Source: a virus
Direction: 5' to 3' (one strand)
Virus record (IMG/VR): IMGVR_UViG_3300042541_003180
Location: 21,312 to 85,311 of that record
Length of the DNA stretch: 64,000 nt
The translations under genes were made by a program, and so were the position numbers. Below are positions 43,049 through 50,869 of the stretch, in pieces. A model generated the notes under the pieces. It saw only the letters and a program-made list of their open reading frames with translations. It ran no database searches and was not told the origin of the DNA. How positions within the stretch are numbered: the stretch's first letter is position 1; the number at the start of each line of letters is the position of its first letter.

Positions 43049-44374
43049 ATGAGTAGATTAGTTACCTTAAATGGTATTAATGATGAAGAGGTATTAAACT
43101 CTTTATTTAGTGGAGAAATATCTGTTATAGAAGATATTCAGGGAAGTAAGATTTGGGTTAATTGGAATGGTAAGGAATTTACGATTAAAACAAAATCTAT
43201 TTCAAGTGAGCCAATCAATCTTATCGATTTGGCAATGCAGAACTATTATAATCCTGCAATTAATTACTTTAATTCTTTAGATCCTAGAGTAAAAAGTTTA
43301 TTAAATAAAAAATGGTGGTTTTGTTTTGAGTATTTCCCAGACGAGCAACCTGCAAACATTCAATATGCTAGAGTTCCAAAAAATAATTTAGTTTTAACTG
43401 CTATAAACAAGTCGGGTAAATATGAGTTTGTTTTAGAAGAGTTAGATGAGTATTCAAGATTATTTGATGTTGAGATTATACCTGTAATTTTTCAAGGTAA
43501 ATTAACTGATAAAATGATTGAGGCAATAAAATACTTCTTAAATACAAGTGAAGAAGATTTGGAATATATTTTCGGTGAAAAATCATTTACATTTTTCTTT
43601 TATAAGATTTTAAATCCACTTTCTGAAGGTTCATTCTTAATGGATGATGACTTTCAAAAAAACATTGAAAAACTTATTATAAGAAATAGTGATTCTGATA
43701 TGTCATTTCAGTTATTAAATCCACTATATTCAAGATTAAGTGAGAATAATGATACTGAGTTTGTAGAAATATATACTTTAATACTAATTAATTTCTTAAA
43801 TTTTTGTCAATCAGTTAATTTGACGGACTTGAAATTAAAAGGACAAACTAAAGATGAGATTTATATTTATTTAATCTGTAAACTTTACAATATTTATATT
43901 AGTGAGGTAAAGCAAGATTTATTAGACTTTGATTTTGTTGTACCTGACTTCTTTGATAAAGATAAGTTTAAAATCAATACTGAATTAATTAAAAATAAAG
44001 TAACTAAAGAATATTTATCCGAATCTGAGAAATTAGAATATATCTTTAAAGTTATTTTAGGTTCATTCAGTAAGAAAAGAAAGAAAGCTATTGGTATATT
44101 CACTGATAATACAGTTAAGTTGTTTAATAAGTTTATTGATGATATAGAAGATCATATTGGAACCTACTTAAAACGTATTAGTGAAATTGAACTAACAAGA
44201 GCTGGATTATTAGACTTTGGTGATTTCTTTGACATTCAATATGATGTTGATGGTGAAGGAGAAGTTTATCCAGATGTTTACTCTGAGTTTGAAAAAGGAG
44301 TATCAAATGATAAAAAGAAAAAAGGAAAAGGTGGTTTTGAACCAATTTCCTCAAAACAAGAACCTACTAAATAG
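43049..44374 (+). CDS. Nucleic-acid-ligase-fold protein lacking the catalytic lysine
   Basis: A 441-aa protein. The N-terminal half follows the covalent-nucleotidyltransferase (RNA/DNA ligase) layout: DIQGSKIWVNWNGKEFTIKTKS aligns with motif I, KWWFCFEYFPDEQ with motif III, and NIQYARVPKNNLVLTAI with the strand after it. The motif I K-x-D-G is replaced by D-I-Q-G, so nucleotide transfer is probably lost. The C-terminal half is helical, with a K/G-rich end. Similar proteins occur in T4-like phages without known role; it may bind nucleic-acid ends or act structurally. The stop codon lies in a terminator stem. Confidence 0.55.
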   Translation: MSRLVTLNGINDEEVLNSLFSGEISVIEDIQGSKIWVNWNGKEFTIKTKSISSEPINLIDLAMQNYYNPAINYFNSLDPRVKSLLNKKWWFCFEYFPDEQPANIQYARVPKNNLVLTAINKSGKYEFVLEELDEYSRLFDVEIIPVIFQGKLTDKMIEAIKYFLNTSEEDLEYIFGEKSFTFFFYKILNPLSEGSFLMDDDFQKNIEKLIIRNSDSDMSFQLLNPLYSRLSENNDTEFVEIYTLILINFLNFCQSVNLTDLKLKGQTKDEIYIYLICKLYNIYISEVKQDLLDFDFVVPDFFDKDKFKINTELIKNKVTKEYLSESEKLEYIFKVILGSFSKKRKKAIGIFTDNTVKLFNKFIDDIEDHIGTYLKRISEIELTRAGLLDFGDFFDIQYDVDGEGEVYPDVYSEFEKGVSNDKKKKGKGGFEPISSKQEPTK

Positions 44375-44380
44375 TAGGTT
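44361..44380 (+). terminator. Hairpin terminator overlapping a stop codon
   Basis: AACCTACTA / TAGTAGGTT around AA, followed by TTTTT; the TAG stop at 44372-44374 is in the stem. Confidence 0.72.
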
Positions 44381-44402
44381 TTTCTGTAAAATATAAAACA
44401 CA

Positions 44403-44624
44403 ATGAACGAAATAAATTTAAAAATGAAAACGGTTAATGTTGAAACAAAAACAAGAAAAGTTAAGTGTGATTGGTCTGTAGAGTTAGTAAAAGATCTAAA
44501 CTCTTTTCATAATCTTGATGTTGAATCAGAACTAGAAAAACTTTTAGTAAATGAACTTAAAATAGCTACTAGAAAAGAAAATAGAAAGAAAAAAATTGAA
44601 AATTTAACCAAACATACTTGTTAA
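44403..44624 (+). CDS. Small protein resembling a gp23 capsid segment
   Basis: A 73-aa protein: MKTVNVETKTRKVKCDWSVELVKDLNSFHNLDVESELEKLLVNELK. This closely follows a segment of T4-type major capsid proteins, whose pattern is K-x-R-x-L-K-A-x-[WYF]-T-x-E-x-A-Q-D-L-x-A-x-H-x-[LIM]-D-A-x-A-E-L. The rest of gp23 is missing, and the tail is basic. It could be a remnant, a decoy that interferes with a capsid, or an independent domain. It is 16 bases upstream of the polymerase-like gene. The pattern match is from memory of gp23. Confidence 0.6.
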   Translation: MNEINLKMKTVNVETKTRKVKCDWSVELVKDLNSFHNLDVESELEKLLVNELKIATRKENRKKKIENLTKHTC

Positions 44625-44640
44625 TTTTGATATAAAAACT

Positions 44641-45867
44641 ATGTATATTGAAAACACAATTATTAACCTAGATACCTCTGAAAACGTAACAAAACGTATA
44701 GACGAAAAATTATTCTCACTTCAATTTTTACCAGAATGTTTGTATGGAATATCTAATATAAAATCATTAGAATTTAATGGTGTTAAGCTTAAAACAAATT
44801 ATCTAATTGATATAGTACATACTTTAATTTTAAAATACTATTTTAAAAAGGAAAATCGTTTTGCTTTAAATGCAACAGTATTAAAAGATAAATATGGATA
44901 TCTTTATAATTATTATATTAATTACTTGGTTAGTAATGGAGTCTTAGTTTTAAAAACAAATTATCAAAACGGTGTTACATCACGAATTTATGCGTTAGAT
45001 GAGAATATATTTGTTGATAAGATAAAAAGATATAAGAACTTTGATAGAGTTCTTTTAAAGAAGTATAAACACAAGTTTATTGATATGATTCATATTGATG
45101 ATACTTCTAAGTCGAGTTTGATTGATCCTTTTATAAAAGAAAAGTTAGTTTCTGATTTGTTTAGTGTTAAAATTGAGTATGATAGAGCTATATTCTTTTT
45201 GGACTCATTAAAACACCAAGATATAGACATATATAATAGAAATATTTACTCTGTTGATTGTATTAATGATAAACATATATTTTATCATTTTGATTCTTAT
45301 GGTAGAATGCACACTAACTATACAATTTTAAAGTCATTTATTAGAAAGAATTGTTTATTAATAGATGGTGAAGAAACCTGTGAGATTGATATACAGAACA
45401 GTCAACCCCTGTTTTTAACTAAATTAATAGATATTAATATGGTTGATAAAAAAGAGTTTGAACTATTTAGACAATTAACAACTACTGGTACATACTATCA
45501 ATATGTTATGTATCAATTAGGAGAAACTGATAAAAAGAAGGTTAAAGAAATGACTTATAAAGTTCTTTTTGGTAGAAATATTGGTTCATCTAAAGTAGAT
45601 AAACAATTTAAGAAATTATTTCCTACAATACATCAATTTATTAAAACTTATAAAAAAGAGAATGAAGATTACCGAGTTTTGGCGTATGATTTACAAAAAG
45701 CGGAATCAAATCTAATTTTTAATACTATAATAAAAAAAATAAATCAATTTTATCCAGAGATAAAATTGATAACGATACACGATAGTATAGTTATACCTAA
45801 AAAATATCGTGAAGAAGTAAATCAAATTTTTGAAATAGAACTCAAAAGAGAGTTTAACATAAACTAA
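44641..45867 (+). CDS. Minimal family-A polymerase-like protein with winged-helix N-terminus
   Basis: A 408-aa protein. Residues 72-120 (NRFALNATVLKDKYGYLYN; then TSRIYALDENI) look like a winged helix. From about residue 216 the palm and fingers of a single-subunit polymerase follow: HFDSYGRMHT, an arginine in SFIRKNC, motif A CEIDIQNSQPLFL (Asp250), fingers helix MTYKVLFGRNIG (Lys307), LFPTIHQFI, motif DLQKAESNLIF, and motif C LITIHDSIV (Asp381; HDE in PolA). It has no room for 3'-5' or 5'-3' exonuclease or a full thumb. Product (DNA or RNA) and priming are unknown. Function is inferred from motif order. Confidence 0.65.
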   Translation: MYIENTIINLDTSENVTKRIDEKLFSLQFLPECLYGISNIKSLEFNGVKLKTNYLIDIVHTLILKYYFKKENRFALNATVLKDKYGYLYNYYINYLVSNGVLVLKTNYQNGVTSRIYALDENIFVDKIKRYKNFDRVLLKKYKHKFIDMIHIDDTSKSSLIDPFIKEKLVSDLFSVKIEYDRAIFFLDSLKHQDIDIYNRNIYSVDCINDKHIFYHFDSYGRMHTNYTILKSFIRKNCLLIDGEETCEIDIQNSQPLFLTKLIDINMVDKKEFELFRQLTTTGTYYQYVMYQLGETDKKKVKEMTYKVLFGRNIGSSKVDKQFKKLFPTIHQFIKTYKKENEDYRVLAYDLQKAESNLIFNTIIKKINQFYPEIKLITIHDSIVIPKKYREEVNQIFEIELKREFNIN

Positions 45868-45870
45868 AAA

Positions 45871-45880
45871 TAATATATAA
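45871..45880 (+). promoter_or_regulatory. Candidate late promoter element, very short leader
   Basis: TAATATATAA, three bases before the ATG of the 52-aa gene. Confidence 0.35.
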
Positions 45881-45883
45881 GAT

Positions 45884-46042
45884 ATGAAGACATTTTATTT
45901 AAGAACAAAGAGCACAAAAGAAGTGATAAAAAAAACTAATTGTTACTCAATCGAAGAAGCAATCGAATACTTCTCAGAAGTCAAAAGACTTCCAAAAAGA
46001 GATTTGGTAAGTATATTTATTATTACCGAATCTGAAAATTAA
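45884..46042 (+). CDS. Small conserved-type phage protein, 52 aa
   Basis: MKTFYLRTKS start, then a helix SIEEAIEYFSEVKRLPKRDLVSIFIITE. Short proteins with a SxEEAIxYFxxxKxL helix and a final strand are common in large phages of Bacteroidetes and others, with no known role. It is monocistronic-looking, with a late-type element directly before its ATG. Confidence 0.62.
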   Translation: MKTFYLRTKSTKEVIKKTNCYSIEEAIEYFSEVKRLPKRDLVSIFIITESEN

Positions 46043-46049
46043 TATATAA
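46039..46049 (+). promoter_or_regulatory. Candidate late promoter element, very short leader
   Basis: TTAATATATAA, three bases before the GTG start of the 179-aa gene. Confidence 0.35.
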
Positions 46050-46052
46050 TTT

Positions 46053-46592
46053 GTGAATTTAGAAAATCCAAATATATCGTATCTTATATTGTCATCTGAT
46101 GGTTTAGATGATATGACATCTGTTCTTTATGCTAAAGATTATCAGATTCTTCCTTTACAGACTTACTATAAGGAAGCTTTTGATAATTCTGCTATGGGTT
46201 ATAGTGATGTAGATAATGATACTTTAAGAAAAGATGTTATTTTCCTATTAAATCACTTTCATCAAGAGTCTGCAATTATCAAATATAAAGGTGAGAAAAC
46301 TCCAAGAAGAATATATCGAACAGGTGCCGAGAAATTATTGGAAATAAATATGTTTAATACTGATTCTGAAAATATCTCATATTTATATAGAGGACTTTCA
46401 TTTTCGTTTGTTGAGTCAAAAAGATATTGGATACCAAAAAATAAGGATGATTTCAAAGTTGGTATGATTGTAGAGTATTTTAACAATAATCAATGGTCTC
46501 AAAAAGTTGTTGAGAATCCTAATGATGAATGGGAGAGAATGTATAAACTTCTTTTAAAATATGATAAAGTTAGAGTTCAATCTATGAATTAA
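46053..46592 (+). CDS. Hypothetical protein, 179 aa, GTG start
   Basis: The translated start is GTG (then NLENPNISYLILSSDGLDDM). Segments LNHFHQESAIIKYKGEKTPRRI, YLYRGLSFSFVESKRYWIPK and VGMIVEYFNNNQWSQKVV suggest two small beta domains. It resembles proteins repeatedly found in T4-like phages without function. It has its own late-type element and ends at a bidirectional terminator. Confidence 0.65.
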   Translation: MNLENPNISYLILSSDGLDDMTSVLYAKDYQILPLQTYYKEAFDNSAMGYSDVDNDTLRKDVIFLLNHFHQESAIIKYKGEKTPRRIYRTGAEKLLEINMFNTDSENISYLYRGLSFSFVESKRYWIPKNKDDFKVGMIVEYFNNNQWSQKVVENPNDEWERMYKLLLKYDKVRVQSMN

Positions 46593-46619
46593 AAAACCTC
46601 TCAAAATTGAGAGGTTTTT
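46592..46619. terminator. Bidirectional hairpin terminator
   Basis: AAAAACCTCTCAA / TTGAGAGGTTTTT with an AA loop between convergent genes. Confidence 0.87.
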
Positions 46620-46620
46620 C

Positions 46621-47397
46621 TTATTTTATATAGAACCACATTATTTTATTTTTAAAGTTCGGTGTTTCTTTCATAAAGTATTTATCTTCATCAATTGATT
46701 TTATTACAAATAGTCCATCTTCATTAGTTCCTGACAAATCTGTCCTTAAAATAATGAACTTATCTTTTGAAACTAATTCAGATTCAATTAAAGTATAAGT
46801 TTGTGCTCTAACAAGTTGTTTATCTACATCAAAATATTTTGATATAGTTTCTGGATGTGCTAATATAGTAGTTCCTGGACCACGTCTATTTGTCGTCGCA
46901 ATATAATTTCCACACATAAGTGATTTGGATACAATTCTTCTTTGATTGTATTCATAGTTCTCTTTATCTGTTTTACTAGGATCATTAGTTAGAGTTAAAT
47001 CAAATGATGACATTCCATTTTTTAAAACAGGTTGTCCTTTTGTAAAGTTTTCCATATAGTTTATTAAATCTGTATGTAAATCTTCATATGATGTAAAAGG
47101 CGTTGCTTGTAATCTCATAGAAAATATCTTTACTCCTATAACTGGTATTGAACTTTCATCCATTTTTGGTAAATCAACTCTTTTATCCCATGCGGAATCT
47201 TCTTTTTCACCAGTCATAATATCAATGGCTAATTCACGATTTTGTGCTTTTACCTTTAATTGGTCTTCGAGTGTATTTTCTTCTACATAATCTAAATAAG
47301 ATATAGTAGCAACTGAACCACTATGTTGTTTTTCTGAGAAATTACATAAGTATTTTATTTCCTTTTTTATTTCATCTGTTGTTTTAGAAAGTATCAT
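46621..47397 (-). CDS. Hypothetical protein with capsid-like segment
   Basis: A 258-aa protein (start MILSKTTDEIKKEIKYL). The segment IVSKSLMCGNYIATTNRRGPGTTILAHPETISKYF resembles the region of gp23/gp24-type capsid proteins where an R-R-G loop leads into N-F-I-I-x-S-P-x-V. Other parts (WDKRVDLPKMDESSIPVIGVKIFSMRLQATPF) do not clearly match. At half the size of gp23 it cannot be a complete major capsid protein. It overlaps the glycosyltransferase gene by 14 bases. The call is tentative. Confidence 0.45.
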   Translation of the reverse strand: MILSKTTDEIKKEIKYLCNFSEKQHSGSVATISYLDYVEENTLEDQLKVKAQNRELAIDIMTGEKEDSAWDKRVDLPKMDESSIPVIGVKIFSMRLQATPFTSYEDLHTDLINYMENFTKGQPVLKNGMSSFDLTLTNDPSKTDKENYEYNQRRIVSKSLMCGNYIATTNRRGPGTTILAHPETISKYFDVDKQLVRAQTYTLIESELVSKDKFIILRTDLSGTNEDGLFVIKSIDEDKYFMKETPNFKNKIMWFYIK

Positions 47398-48142
47398 ACA
47401 AGTTCTTCATTCCATTTTTTTGTACACTCATATTAACCGTTTTAACTAAATCTTCTTTTGGTAGTGTTATTAATTGGTTAAGTAATTGGAGATTTCTTTG
47501 GTAATATAACATATTGGGTGTTTCTCTACTATGATATAAATGGTAACATTTATTTTTACATTCTGTCCAACTTAAAAAGTTTTTAACTTTGTGAGATTGA
47601 AAGTCGTCTTCTGCACCCCAACCCATGAAAGATTCATTCCAACCACCTATTTTAAGAATAGCTGATTTTCTGAAGATACAAATACCTCCACATAATGGTA
47701 CTTTTTGATGATCTGTTTCTCCACGACCTGGTCTGTCAATAAGTAGCATTTGATCTAATTGATAATTTGTTTCATTGGGTTGTAAATCAACAACAGAACT
47801 GTATGGATTAACCATTTCATATTTTTCAAGTAGTTTAACTGCTTCTATAAATTCATTAGGATTCATTATTAGGTCTGAATCTGCAAAAACTATAATATCG
47901 GACTTTGCCTCTTTGGTTGCAACATTAAATGCCCAAGATTTATTATATGGTTTATCCGATTTTAAGAAAATGTGTCTTGCTTTTAAAGGAAGATGTAATA
48001 TTTTTGAGTGTGTGTCTTGTTCTATAAGTATAACATCAACATTTGCAAACCCGCTAATCCAGTCTAATACTTTTTTAAGATTATGAAATCTATCTGGACT
48101 GTGTCTATACCCTATGATATAGGTAAAAGAATGTGTATTCAT
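47384..48142 (-). CDS. GT-A type glycosyltransferase (family 2-like)
   Basis: A 252-aa protein with glycosyltransferase-A features: N-terminal TYIIGYRHSPDRFHNL, KSWAFNVATKEAKSDIIVFADSDL with the D-x-D metal and sugar-nucleotide site (DSD), and the acceptor-side motif GGWNESFMGWGAEDDFQ, where ED is the usual base region. It would transfer a sugar from a nucleotide-sugar to an acceptor. Phage versions modify DNA bases, virion proteins or host polysaccharide; nothing here selects among these. It is co-transcribed with the 258-aa gene downstream. Confidence 0.83.
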   Translation of the reverse strand: MNTHSFTYIIGYRHSPDRFHNLKKVLDWISGFANVDVILIEQDTHSKILHLPLKARHIFLKSDKPYNKSWAFNVATKEAKSDIIVFADSDLIMNPNEFIEAVKLLEKYEMVNPYSSVVDLQPNETNYQLDQMLLIDRPGRGETDHQKVPLCGGICIFRKSAILKIGGWNESFMGWGAEDDFQSHKVKNFLSWTECKNKCYHLYHSRETPNMLYYQRNLQLLNQLITLPKEDLVKTVNMSVQKNGMKNLYDTF

Positions 48143-48182
48143 TAATAATTATTATTTTTCTAATTATATTATATTTTACTGA

Positions 48183-48335
48183 TTAGTTTAAAGGAGATAT
48201 GTAACCTTTTTGTTGAGTAATGAATAACATTTGATTGGTTGATAATTCATTATGATTCCAACCCACTTTTTTACAGTATTCTACTAAAAACTTTTCTCTT
48301 AAAATAGATATTTCTTGTTTTGTTTTAGTTTTCAT
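48183..48335 (-). CDS. Small conserved-type protein, 50 aa
   Basis: MKTKTKQEISILREKFLVEYCKKVGWNHNELSTNQMLFITQQKGYISPLN in outline: a basic helix, then a GWxxxELSxxQMLxI segment. Proteins of this length and pattern are frequent in Bacteroidetes phages. Helix-turn-helix spacing suggests it could bind DNA or protein. Function is unknown. Confidence 0.62.
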   Translation of the reverse strand: MKTKTKQEISILREKFLVEYCKKVGWNHNELSTNQMLFITQQKGYISPLN

Positions 48336-48367
48336 AACTTTGATTTTTATTTTATATATAATTTTAT

Positions 48368-48375
48368 TATCTTTG
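48368..48375 (+). promoter_or_regulatory. Bacteroidetes-type -7 box
   Basis: TATCTTTG (TAnnTTTG), four bases before the 2H phosphoesterase ATG. A TTTG at 48339-48342 gives a spacer of 25, longer than usual. Confidence 0.45.
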
Positions 48376-48379
48376 CATC

Positions 48380-48958
48380 ATGGTATTTAAAGTAAGAGGT
48401 ATATTAGATTTCAGTCCAGAGGACAAAACTAAGAAGCACGTTAGTCAAGCTTCTTGGAAGAGAGTTGCTATGATCCGAACTGAATGTGAATTAGATAAAT
48501 ACTATGCTTGGTTCTTAAAGAAGAGATTTAGTCTTGAATTAAATAGTACCTTGAGAGGAACTCACGTTACTTTTATCAATGATAAAATGGATGCTAAAAC
48601 ATTTGATCAATTTGCACAAATATTTGATGGTAAAGAAATTGATTTCTATGTTGAAACTGAGCCAAGAAGTAATGGTGAACACTGGTGGTTAAGGGTTCAC
48701 TGTCCAGAAGCAGAAAGTATTAGAGAAGTTATGGGTTTATCAAGAGAACCATTCTATGGAATGCACCTAACATTAGGATATGCCTTAGTTAAATATCCAG
48801 AGGCTACTGCACTAAATGATAGTCCACTTGCAATTAAAGTAAGAAAAGATTATATAGAACATTCTAAATATATTTTAGAGTGTTGTAAAAAAAATGAATT
48901 ATTATCTAATGAACCAAGAAAACCTTTAAGCGAACACGAGATAATAGAGTTTAAATAA
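48380..48958 (+). CDS. 2H phosphoesterase-like protein (RNA or cyclic-nucleotide type)
   Basis: A 192-aa protein. Two H-x-T-h motifs define the 2H (LigT/AKAP7) superfamily: GTHVTF (60-65) and GMHLTL (128-133), 67 residues apart, with alternating strands and helices between. 2H enzymes hydrolyse 2',3'-cyclic ends or 2'-5'/3'-5' linkages. T4 57B (Acb1) is a 2H enzyme that destroys CBASS cyclic nucleotides. This protein is not an obvious orthologue of 57B but has the same catalytic pair, so anti-defence or RNA-repair roles are both open. A host-type -7 box suggests early expression. Confidence 0.72.
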   Translation: MVFKVRGILDFSPEDKTKKHVSQASWKRVAMIRTECELDKYYAWFLKKRFSLELNSTLRGTHVTFINDKMDAKTFDQFAQIFDGKEIDFYVETEPRSNGEHWWLRVHCPEAESIREVMGLSREPFYGMHLTLGYALVKYPEATALNDSPLAIKVRKDYIEHSKYILECCKKNELLSNEPRKPLSEHEIIEFK

Positions 48959-48982
48959 AAAAGAGGACTTAGTCCTCTTTTT
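48958..48982. terminator. Bidirectional hairpin terminator
   Basis: AAAAAGAGGACT / AGTCCTCTTTTT with a short central TTA loop, between convergent genes. Confidence 0.83.
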
Positions 48983-49972
48983 TTATGTTCTTGATTGATA
49001 CCACATTTGTTTTGGTTCTTCTTTAGGTTCATCTAATTGTTTTGGTTCTTCTTCTTTAATTTCCTCTTTCTTAGCTACTTCTCTTGGTATATCTGCGATA
49101 TTATAACGAAACCATTTATTATTTGGATTTCTATAATCTGTAGTACCCCTAAGTGATTCTACATCATCATATAAATGATTTACTTTTATACCATATTTTA
49201 ATGCGTGAATACATCTTTGGAAGTTTCTAGAATCTCCTAATAGTGAAAATATCTTCCAAATTTCTCCTTCGACATCATCATCTATTAGACTTGGTAGTAA
49301 TTTCTTAAACCTAAATGCACTATTTCTATCTGAAAATATACCATAATAATACATATCACGATATCCCTGACCGCCCGACATATACACAGATCTTGGATTA
49401 TTTTGTGGAAGTGACAAACTAATTGCTAAATCGGCAGTATCATCATAAAGTTCTTGTAATGTGTATTGTTTTGGTGGATCTTCTTCTTCCCACTCATCTG
49501 GATTATTCCAATTTTCCAATCCATCATCCCAGTTAGATAAATTTACCTTAAATGAAAATAACGGAACATCCCATCCTGGTAAAGACGAACCCATTTTTGA
49601 TTTTGTTTCTTCTAATGGTTCAAAATAAAATTCTATTGTAAAGTATAAGTCTCTTTGTGCATCTTCCCAAAGATCAAGCATTTCTTCTACTGATATGTCT
49701 TCATATCTTGTAGTAGTATCATTTATTACTGGAGATCCAGGAGTTTTTTTATTTAAAATAAACTTTACCTTAGGTTTAGTGAACTTAGTCTTTTTGTGTA
49801 TATCACTGTAGTTTTTAACAAGTTCTATATTATAGACACCCCATTCTTTTTCTGATCCATAATCTTTTAATTTTCTACCTTTCTCTATTTTGTGAGGTAT
49901 ATTCATAAATCTTTGTCCGGCATTTCTATATATTCTCGGTGTTAGTTCTTCAAAAGTTTTAATCCATTTCAT
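48983..49972 (-). CDS. Tagged hypothetical protein, 329 aa
   Basis: Begins MKWIKTFEELTPRIYRNAGQ, a tag variant with tryptophan and no clear (I/L)-x-E site nearby. The body is mixed, with aromatic-rich segments (DLYFTIEFYFEPLEE; LFSFKVNLSNWDDGLENW) and a C-terminal domain (FSLLGDSRNFQRCIHALKYGIKV). The last 35 residues are E/K/P-rich (EEIKEEEPKQLDEPKEEPKQ). A late-type element is three bases before the ATG. No function was recognised. Confidence 0.63.
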   Translation of the reverse strand: MKWIKTFEELTPRIYRNAGQRFMNIPHKIEKGRKLKDYGSEKEWGVYNIELVKNYSDIHKKTKFTKPKVKFILNKKTPGSPVINDTTTRYEDISVEEMLDLWEDAQRDLYFTIEFYFEPLEETKSKMGSSLPGWDVPLFSFKVNLSNWDDGLENWNNPDEWEEEDPPKQYTLQELYDDTADLAISLSLPQNNPRSVYMSGGQGYRDMYYYGIFSDRNSAFRFKKLLPSLIDDDVEGEIWKIFSLLGDSRNFQRCIHALKYGIKVNHLYDDVESLRGTTDYRNPNNKWFRYNIADIPREVAKKEEIKEEEPKQLDEPKEEPKQMWYQSRT

Positions 49973-50038
49973 AATGTATATATTATTTTTTAAACTCGTA
50001 TTTGTATTCTTGATATAAGAAAAAAAGATTTTTAATAA

Positions 50039-50869
50039 ATGATTAAAGCAGATAAGTATTACATAGAAAATCTAAAGAGAATTTTAGAAGAAAATAATAA
50101 AGATAGAGACGCTAGACCTAAATATAAAGACGGTGTAGAAGCCAATAGTTTATTTATAACACAAGTATTTGAAGAATATGACCTATCTAAAGGAGAGTTT
50201 CCAATTACTACATTAAGAAATACTGCTATTAAAACAGGTATCAATGAAATACTTTGGATATATCAAGATCAAGACTCTAACTTAGCAACCGCACACAATC
50301 GAGATATTATGTGGTGGGACGATTGGAACATAGGTAATGGTACAATTGGTCAAAGATATGGTGCAACCGTAAGAAAATGGGATTTGTTAAATAACCTTTT
50401 AAATGGTTTAAAGAATGATCCTTTTTCAAGAAGACATATTATGAATATGTTACAAGAATCTGACTTAAAACAAACAAATGGTTTATATCCTTGTGCATAT
50501 GAAACAATGTGGTCAGTTAGAGAAGTAAACGGAGAAATGTTTTTAGATATGACTTTGAATCAAAGAAGTAACGACTACATAATGGCTGGATATATAAATA
50601 AGATTCAGTATGTTGCACTTCAAATGATGATAGCATCACATTTAGGATATAAAGTAGGTAAGTTTTGTCATTTCATTCAGAACCTACATATTTATGATAG
50701 GCATATGGATGCGGTTAAAGAAATTTTAGAAAGAGAACCTTTACAACAACAACCAACATTAGAATTAAAATCAGGTCTAGACTTTTATAGTATAGCACTT
50801 GAAGACTTCAAAATATCAAATATAAAAGGTATTCAGAAGATAAAATCAGAATTGGAAATAGCAATATGA
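50039..50869 (+). CDS. thyA: Thymidylate synthase ThyA
   Basis: A 276-aa ThyA, close to the usual 264-286. The catalytic cysteine is Cys152 in LYPCAYETMW, where most family members have PCH, so an alanine replaces the usual histidine. The conserved QRSNDYIMAGYINKIQY segment (175-190) binds dUMP, and FIQNLHIYDRH follows as expected. It methylates dUMP to dTMP with methylene-tetrahydrofolate, supplying thymidine for this AT-rich genome. It starts a run of small genes; the next ATG overlaps its stop. Confidence 0.93.
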   Translation: MIKADKYYIENLKRILEENNKDRDARPKYKDGVEANSLFITQVFEEYDLSKGEFPITTLRNTAIKTGINEILWIYQDQDSNLATAHNRDIMWWDDWNIGNGTIGQRYGATVRKWDLLNNLLNGLKNDPFSRRHIMNMLQESDLKQTNGLYPCAYETMWSVREVNGEMFLDMTLNQRSNDYIMAGYINKIQYVALQMMIASHLGYKVGKFCHFIQNLHIYDRHMDAVKEILEREPLQQQPTLELKSGLDFYSIALEDFKISNIKGIQKIKSELEIAI

